Source of the DNA: an uncultured Bacteroidales bacterium
Lineage (GTDB): Bacteria > Bacteroidota > Bacteroidia > Bacteroidales > Paludibacteraceae
Assembly (NCBI GenBank): GCA_900316845.1
Contig: ONEG01000011.1
Location: 1 to 64,000 of the forward strand
DNA length: 64,000 nt
Direction: 5' to 3'
The notes under the pieces are model-generated. The model was given only the letters and a program-made list of their open reading frames with translations, was not told the DNA's origin and did no database searches. Each line of letters begins with the position of its first letter. Within the stretch, counting starts at the first letter, position 1. A program made the translations under genes and the position numbers. Shown piece by piece: positions 61,136-64,000 of this stretch.

Positions 61136-61597
61136 TTACTTCTCGCCTTTAACAATCTCCACTCCTATGTCCATTACTCCGCGCAACACGCTATCGCGCA
61201 TCCCTTGTTGGACCGAAATACAATATTTGCCTGTATCCGGGAAATGATAGTTCGACTCATAGAGAACCGGCATCTCGATGAAGCCATGATGCTTATCTCC
61301 AAGCCATCGGCCTCTATCATCTGCCAAATAGAACTCGATGGTATCGCTGTGTTGACGGTTGTCTTGCACGAAGAGCCACATGTTCTGATACGGATAGCGC
61401 TCCGTATGACGAACATAAAGGATAATATCATAAGAAGCTTTATTATCCTCTATAGCAAAGTCGAATCGAGGCAGGCTGTCTATACTCCATTCTCCCGATG
61501 GAATCGAGATAAATTCGCTGTACACGATGTTATGACGGCAGGAGGTAAACATTCCTGCCAAGAGAATTACCAGAAAGCAATAAAGTACTCTTTTCAT
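61136..61597 (-). CDS. gldH: Gliding-motility lipoprotein GldH
   Basis: A 153-residue lipoprotein. The signal peptide MKRVLYCFLVILLAGMFTSC ends in a lipobox. Family features are WSIDSLPRFDFAIEDNKASY near residue 37, IILYVRHTERYPYQNMWLFV near 58, and the TIEFYLADDRGRWLGDKHHG segment near 85. GldH is needed for gliding and type IX secretion in related species, although Bacteroidales often retain it without gliding. Context between ricT and trmB is typical. Confidence 0.9.
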   Translation of the reverse strand: MKRVLYCFLVILLAGMFTSCRHNIVYSEFISIPSGEWSIDSLPRFDFAIEDNKASYDIILYVRHTERYPYQNMWLFVQDNRQHSDTIEFYLADDRGRWLGDKHHGFIEMPVLYESNYHFPDTGKYCISVQQGMRDSVLRGVMDIGVEIVKGEK

Positions 61598-62679
61598 CGT
61601 TTGTTAGAATGATGGTTCTTCTTCTTTTTTCTATCAAACCGCGTTACATCACCGTGTCCCGTCTCATATCCGATAGTGGCTTGTACTTCTCTGGAATCCA
61701 AGGCTACGGGTTTCTCTCCTCGCCGGTTCATAGCAATCACCTCGTGTGCACGGGCAGCAGGGATGGTCACTAAGTTAGCGGGTATATGTTGGTCGGTCGA
61801 ATAGGTAACTGTTCCTGCTAACGGATCAGAAGAGAAGAAATAGAACGTGGCATCCTGGGTCTCCAACTCTGCATGACGGGAAGGTAGAGCCTTCGAAGCG
61901 TCCTCATAAACCGGAACCTCGTAGTTGAGACAACATTTGAGTTTGGCGCACATGCCGGCCAGTTTCTGCGGATTCGGGGATATATTCTGCAATCGTGCAG
62001 CTCCTGTTCCGACGGAAGAGAAATTGATGAGCCAGGTAGAGCAACAAAGCTCACGACCGCAAGGACCTGTACCTCCAATACGTCCTGCTTCCTGACGCGC
62101 ACCGATCTGCTTCATCTCCACGCGAATACGGAAAGTCTCTGCGTACACTTTGATGAGCTGGCGGAAATCCACACGTCCGTCGGCTATATAGAAGAAGATG
62201 GCTTTCGATCCGTCGCCTTGGTACTCCACGTCGCCGATCTTCATCTCCAGACCAAGGGATTTAGCGAGCTGACGCGCCTTGATCATCGTCTCTTGCTCGC
62301 GTGCATGAGCCTGTTTGGCGCGCTCCAGATCTTCGTCGGTAGCGATACGGATGACCTGACGCACCTCGTAACGGGAGGAGTCGATATTGTTCTTCTTCAT
62401 CTGCAACTCAACGAGTTTGCCGGTAAGTACTACTTCGCCAAGGTCATAACCCGGGTTGGCTTCCACCACAACTTTCACACCTTTCTCCAGAGGAAGATGC
62501 GCGGTATTATGGAAATAACCTTTACGCGTATTCTTGAACTGTACCTCGATGAGATCGGTCAGTTGGGTATTCTCCGGGAGGTCCGAGAGCCAATCGCTCA
62601 CGGGTAACATGTGTGCGGAATTGCGCTTGGTAGCACCTGCGCTGAGCTCATTCAATGTTTGATATTTTTGATTCGCCAT
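61594..62679 (-). CDS. PSP1/RicT-type regulatory protein
   Basis: A 361-residue protein with a PSP1 C-terminal domain like RicT (YaaT) of Bacillus. The centre holds a cysteine-rich block GGTGPCGRELCCSTW and CAKLKCCLNYEVPVYED near residues 203-255, which in RicT binds iron-sulfur clusters with its partners. The C-terminal tail is basic (RFDRKKKKNHHSNKR). In Bacteroidetes it stands between holB and gldH as here. The role is not known in this phylum. Start at 62679 (MANQK) is 14 bases after holB. Confidence 0.9.
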   Translation of the reverse strand: MANQKYQTLNELSAGATKRNSAHMLPVSDWLSDLPENTQLTDLIEVQFKNTRKGYFHNTAHLPLEKGVKVVVEANPGYDLGEVVLTGKLVELQMKKNNIDSSRYEVRQVIRIATDEDLERAKQAHAREQETMIKARQLAKSLGLEMKIGDVEYQGDGSKAIFFYIADGRVDFRQLIKVYAETFRIRVEMKQIGARQEAGRIGGTGPCGRELCCSTWLINFSSVGTGAARLQNISPNPQKLAGMCAKLKCCLNYEVPVYEDASKALPSRHAELETQDATFYFFSSDPLAGTVTYSTDQHIPANLVTIPAARAHEVIAMNRRGEKPVALDSREVQATIGYETGHGDVTRFDRKKKKNHHSNKR

Positions 62680-62693
62680 ATATGTATGGATAT

Positions 62694-63851
62694 TTATGGT
62701 TTTTTCTTTTTGATAAGGATGATCATCTGCAGACAAAGGTCAAAGAAGATCATCTTTGCGTTTCCGTTCTGCTCAATCTGACGCTCCGCCAGGTCGAGTT
62801 GGTTCATGATAGCTTCTACGTTGCCGTCATGTATAAAAGGCGCGAATTTAACGGAGAAATTGCGCTCTGCTTCCATTTGATAATTCAGGTCAGGTTGTGC
62901 AAAATTGCGGATGTAGTTCTCTCGTACCTGCTGCTGGGCGTATTGCAGAAAATGTTTCTGCCGCTCTCGTCCGACTTTGCTGTCAGCCATGTCGAGTGAC
63001 CACTGGCGCAAGCGTTTGAGGGATTCGAATTTCTTTACGGGATCGGTGAGCACTCCGACGGTATAGGCGTCTCGGAAAAGTGCGATGAAATCGCGTAGTT
63101 CTTGTTGATTTTCGTCGGATTCATCGGCTTTTTTGAGAGCCGCCAGATAAGAACCGTTCGCGATGCGGGCGATGTCATTCGCTTTTACGGAGTCCATCCC
63201 TTTCTGAACCAAAGCCGCAGCGATGGTCTCGTTCTCCAGGCGAGGTACACGGATGGTCTGTACACGGGATTGAATAGTAGCCAATAACTGCTCGGGGTGC
63301 TCGGAGACTAAAAGGAAGATCGTCTGTACGGGCGGCTCCTCAAGGAGTTTGAGCAGCTTGTTCGCCGTCGTGATATTCATCTTCTCCGGCTGCCAGATGA
63401 TCATGACCTTATAGCCGTTTCCGTACGGTTTGAGCGAGAGTTTGCGGAGAATCTCTCCGCTCTCTTTCTCGTAGATCATCGATTGTTTGGTCTCCACGCC
63501 GAGGGCTTTATGCCAATCTTCCAGGTCGAAATAGTGCCGGTTGAGAATAATCTCTCGCCATTGAGGAAGGAAAGCATCGCAGGTCTCATCAGAGCCCACT
63601 ATCGGAAAGACAAAATGCAGATCGGGGTGTTGGAGTTTCTCAAACTGCAGACAAGTCGGACAAACGCCACAACTGTCTTCGTCCGTGCGATGCGGACAAT
63701 TGAGGTATTGCGCGTACGCCAAGGCTAATTGCAGTTTGCCGATGCCGGAGATACCGGAAAAGAGTTGTGCATGAGGGATTCGTCCCTCACGCACAGCCTG
63801 ACGCAAGTGTTGCTTGGTCTCCTCTTGTCCTATGATCTCGCGGAAAAGCAT
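62694..63851 (-). CDS. holB: DNA polymerase III delta' subunit
   Basis: A 385-residue clamp-loader subunit. The N-terminal REIIGQEETKQHLRQAVREG and HAQLFSGISGIGKLQLALAY lead into a zinc module with four cysteines (CPHRTDEDSCGVCPTC) near residues 50-65. The SEHPEQLLATIQSRVQTIRV segment near 178 includes the SRV/C-type motif. The P-loop is degenerate, GISGIGKLQ, as usual for delta'. It lies two bases after the HIT gene. Confidence 0.92.
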   Translation of the reverse strand: MLFREIIGQEETKQHLRQAVREGRIPHAQLFSGISGIGKLQLALAYAQYLNCPHRTDEDSCGVCPTCLQFEKLQHPDLHFVFPIVGSDETCDAFLPQWREIILNRHYFDLEDWHKALGVETKQSMIYEKESGEILRKLSLKPYGNGYKVMIIWQPEKMNITTANKLLKLLEEPPVQTIFLLVSEHPEQLLATIQSRVQTIRVPRLENETIAAALVQKGMDSVKANDIARIANGSYLAALKKADESDENQQELRDFIALFRDAYTVGVLTDPVKKFESLKRLRQWSLDMADSKVGRERQKHFLQYAQQQVRENYIRNFAQPDLNYQMEAERNFSVKFAPFIHDGNVEAIMNQLDLAERQIEQNGNAKMIFFDLCLQMIILIKKKKP

Positions 63852-63853
63852 TA

Positions 63854-64000
63854 TTAGTGAACAAGTTCTTTTTTGAGAGCCTCTACCATCTCTGCATATT
63901 CGGCATCAGAGAGATAGACCTTACCGGGATTCATCTGGAATGTTCCTCCATAGTCCGGCCCGTCAACGTATTTCGGCGCCAGATGGAAATGGAGATGGCT
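63854..64000 (-). CDS. HIT family protein, 3' end only
   Basis: 48 codons of the C-terminus. The histidine triad HLHFHLAPKY is at the very edge of the window, followed by VDGPDYGGTFQMN and a helix SDAEYAEMVEALKKEL. HIT proteins hydrolyse nucleotide conjugates such as AMP-lysine or Ap4A. The gene continues beyond the right end and leads the holB unit. Confidence 0.88.
   Translation of the reverse strand, partial: SHLHFHLAPKYVDGPDYGGTFQMNPGKVYLSDAEYAEMVEALKKELVH

Overview
The window looks like a piece of a Bacteroidales chromosome. Evidence is the Bacteroidetes-type promoter element (TAnnTTTG, often with TTTG about 19-20 bases upstream) before many genes, SusC/TonB-type outer-membrane biology, the type IX secretion regulator PorX, the gliding lipoprotein GldH, and family-level markers such as DUF4270, DUF4294, DUF5606 and DUF5675. 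Base composition is balanced in most of the window but clearly AT-rich between about 26.8 and 31.0 kb. No rRNA, tRNA or CRISPR array was found. Species cannot be named from this sequence alone.

Layout. 1-2.7 kb: a small accessory cassette with a DUF4248-like protein, two small conserved proteins, and what looks like a holin / DUF5675 / unimolecular-spanin lysis-like set, without phage structural genes. 2.9-8.6 kb (minus): a tightly overlapping five-gene operon (pRiA4b-like protein, miaA, PKD lipoprotein, eukaryote-type glycogen synthase, C69 dipeptidase). 8.6-13.5 kb (plus): a TPP riboswitch and its TonB receptor, porX, and an EEP-family hydrolase. 13.5-20.5 kb: rhomboid, HU, adk, obg, ClC channel, rluD, PASTA protein, and a tiny cysteine-rich lipoprotein. 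20.5-26.6 kb (minus): gpmI, smpB, CorC/HlyC-like protein, a membrane protein, M3 peptidase.

26.6-31.4 kb (minus) is an AT-rich accessory island. It holds a decayed ATPase remnant with 32-33 bp direct repeats, a lipoprotein, a 122-residue protein, a 617-residue unknown protein translationally coupled to a frameshifted DUF2971 gene, and an antitoxin followed by only the C-terminal third of a YoeB/Txe-like toxin. 31.4-39.4 kb (minus): ileS, a lipoprotein, an AsmA-family protein and a Fic protein. 39.6-49.2 kb: apbC/mrp, a MATE transporter, DUF4294, proS, pdxB, panC, a half-length starch-synthase domain protein and a DUF4270 lipoprotein. 49.2-55.2 kb (minus): clpX, secDF, pckA. 55.4-59.5 kb (plus): tsaC, sugar transferase, xseB, DUF5606, Nif3-like and zinc-ribbon proteins. 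59.5-64 kb (minus): CPBP protease, trmB, gldH, ricT-like, holB, and the end of a HIT protein.

The most unusual signal is not a gene. Several kinds of short repeated DNA are embedded in frame inside conserved housekeeping genes: a 29-bp element shared by glycogen synthase and IleRS, an 11-bp tandem array in CorC, IleRS and one intergenic gap, and other short arrays in IleRS, RluD and PdxB. These look like small mobile or slippage-prone elements tolerated in protein loops. The second candidate for new biology is the AT-rich 617-residue/DUF2971 module; the third is the phage-less lysis-like cassette at the left end.
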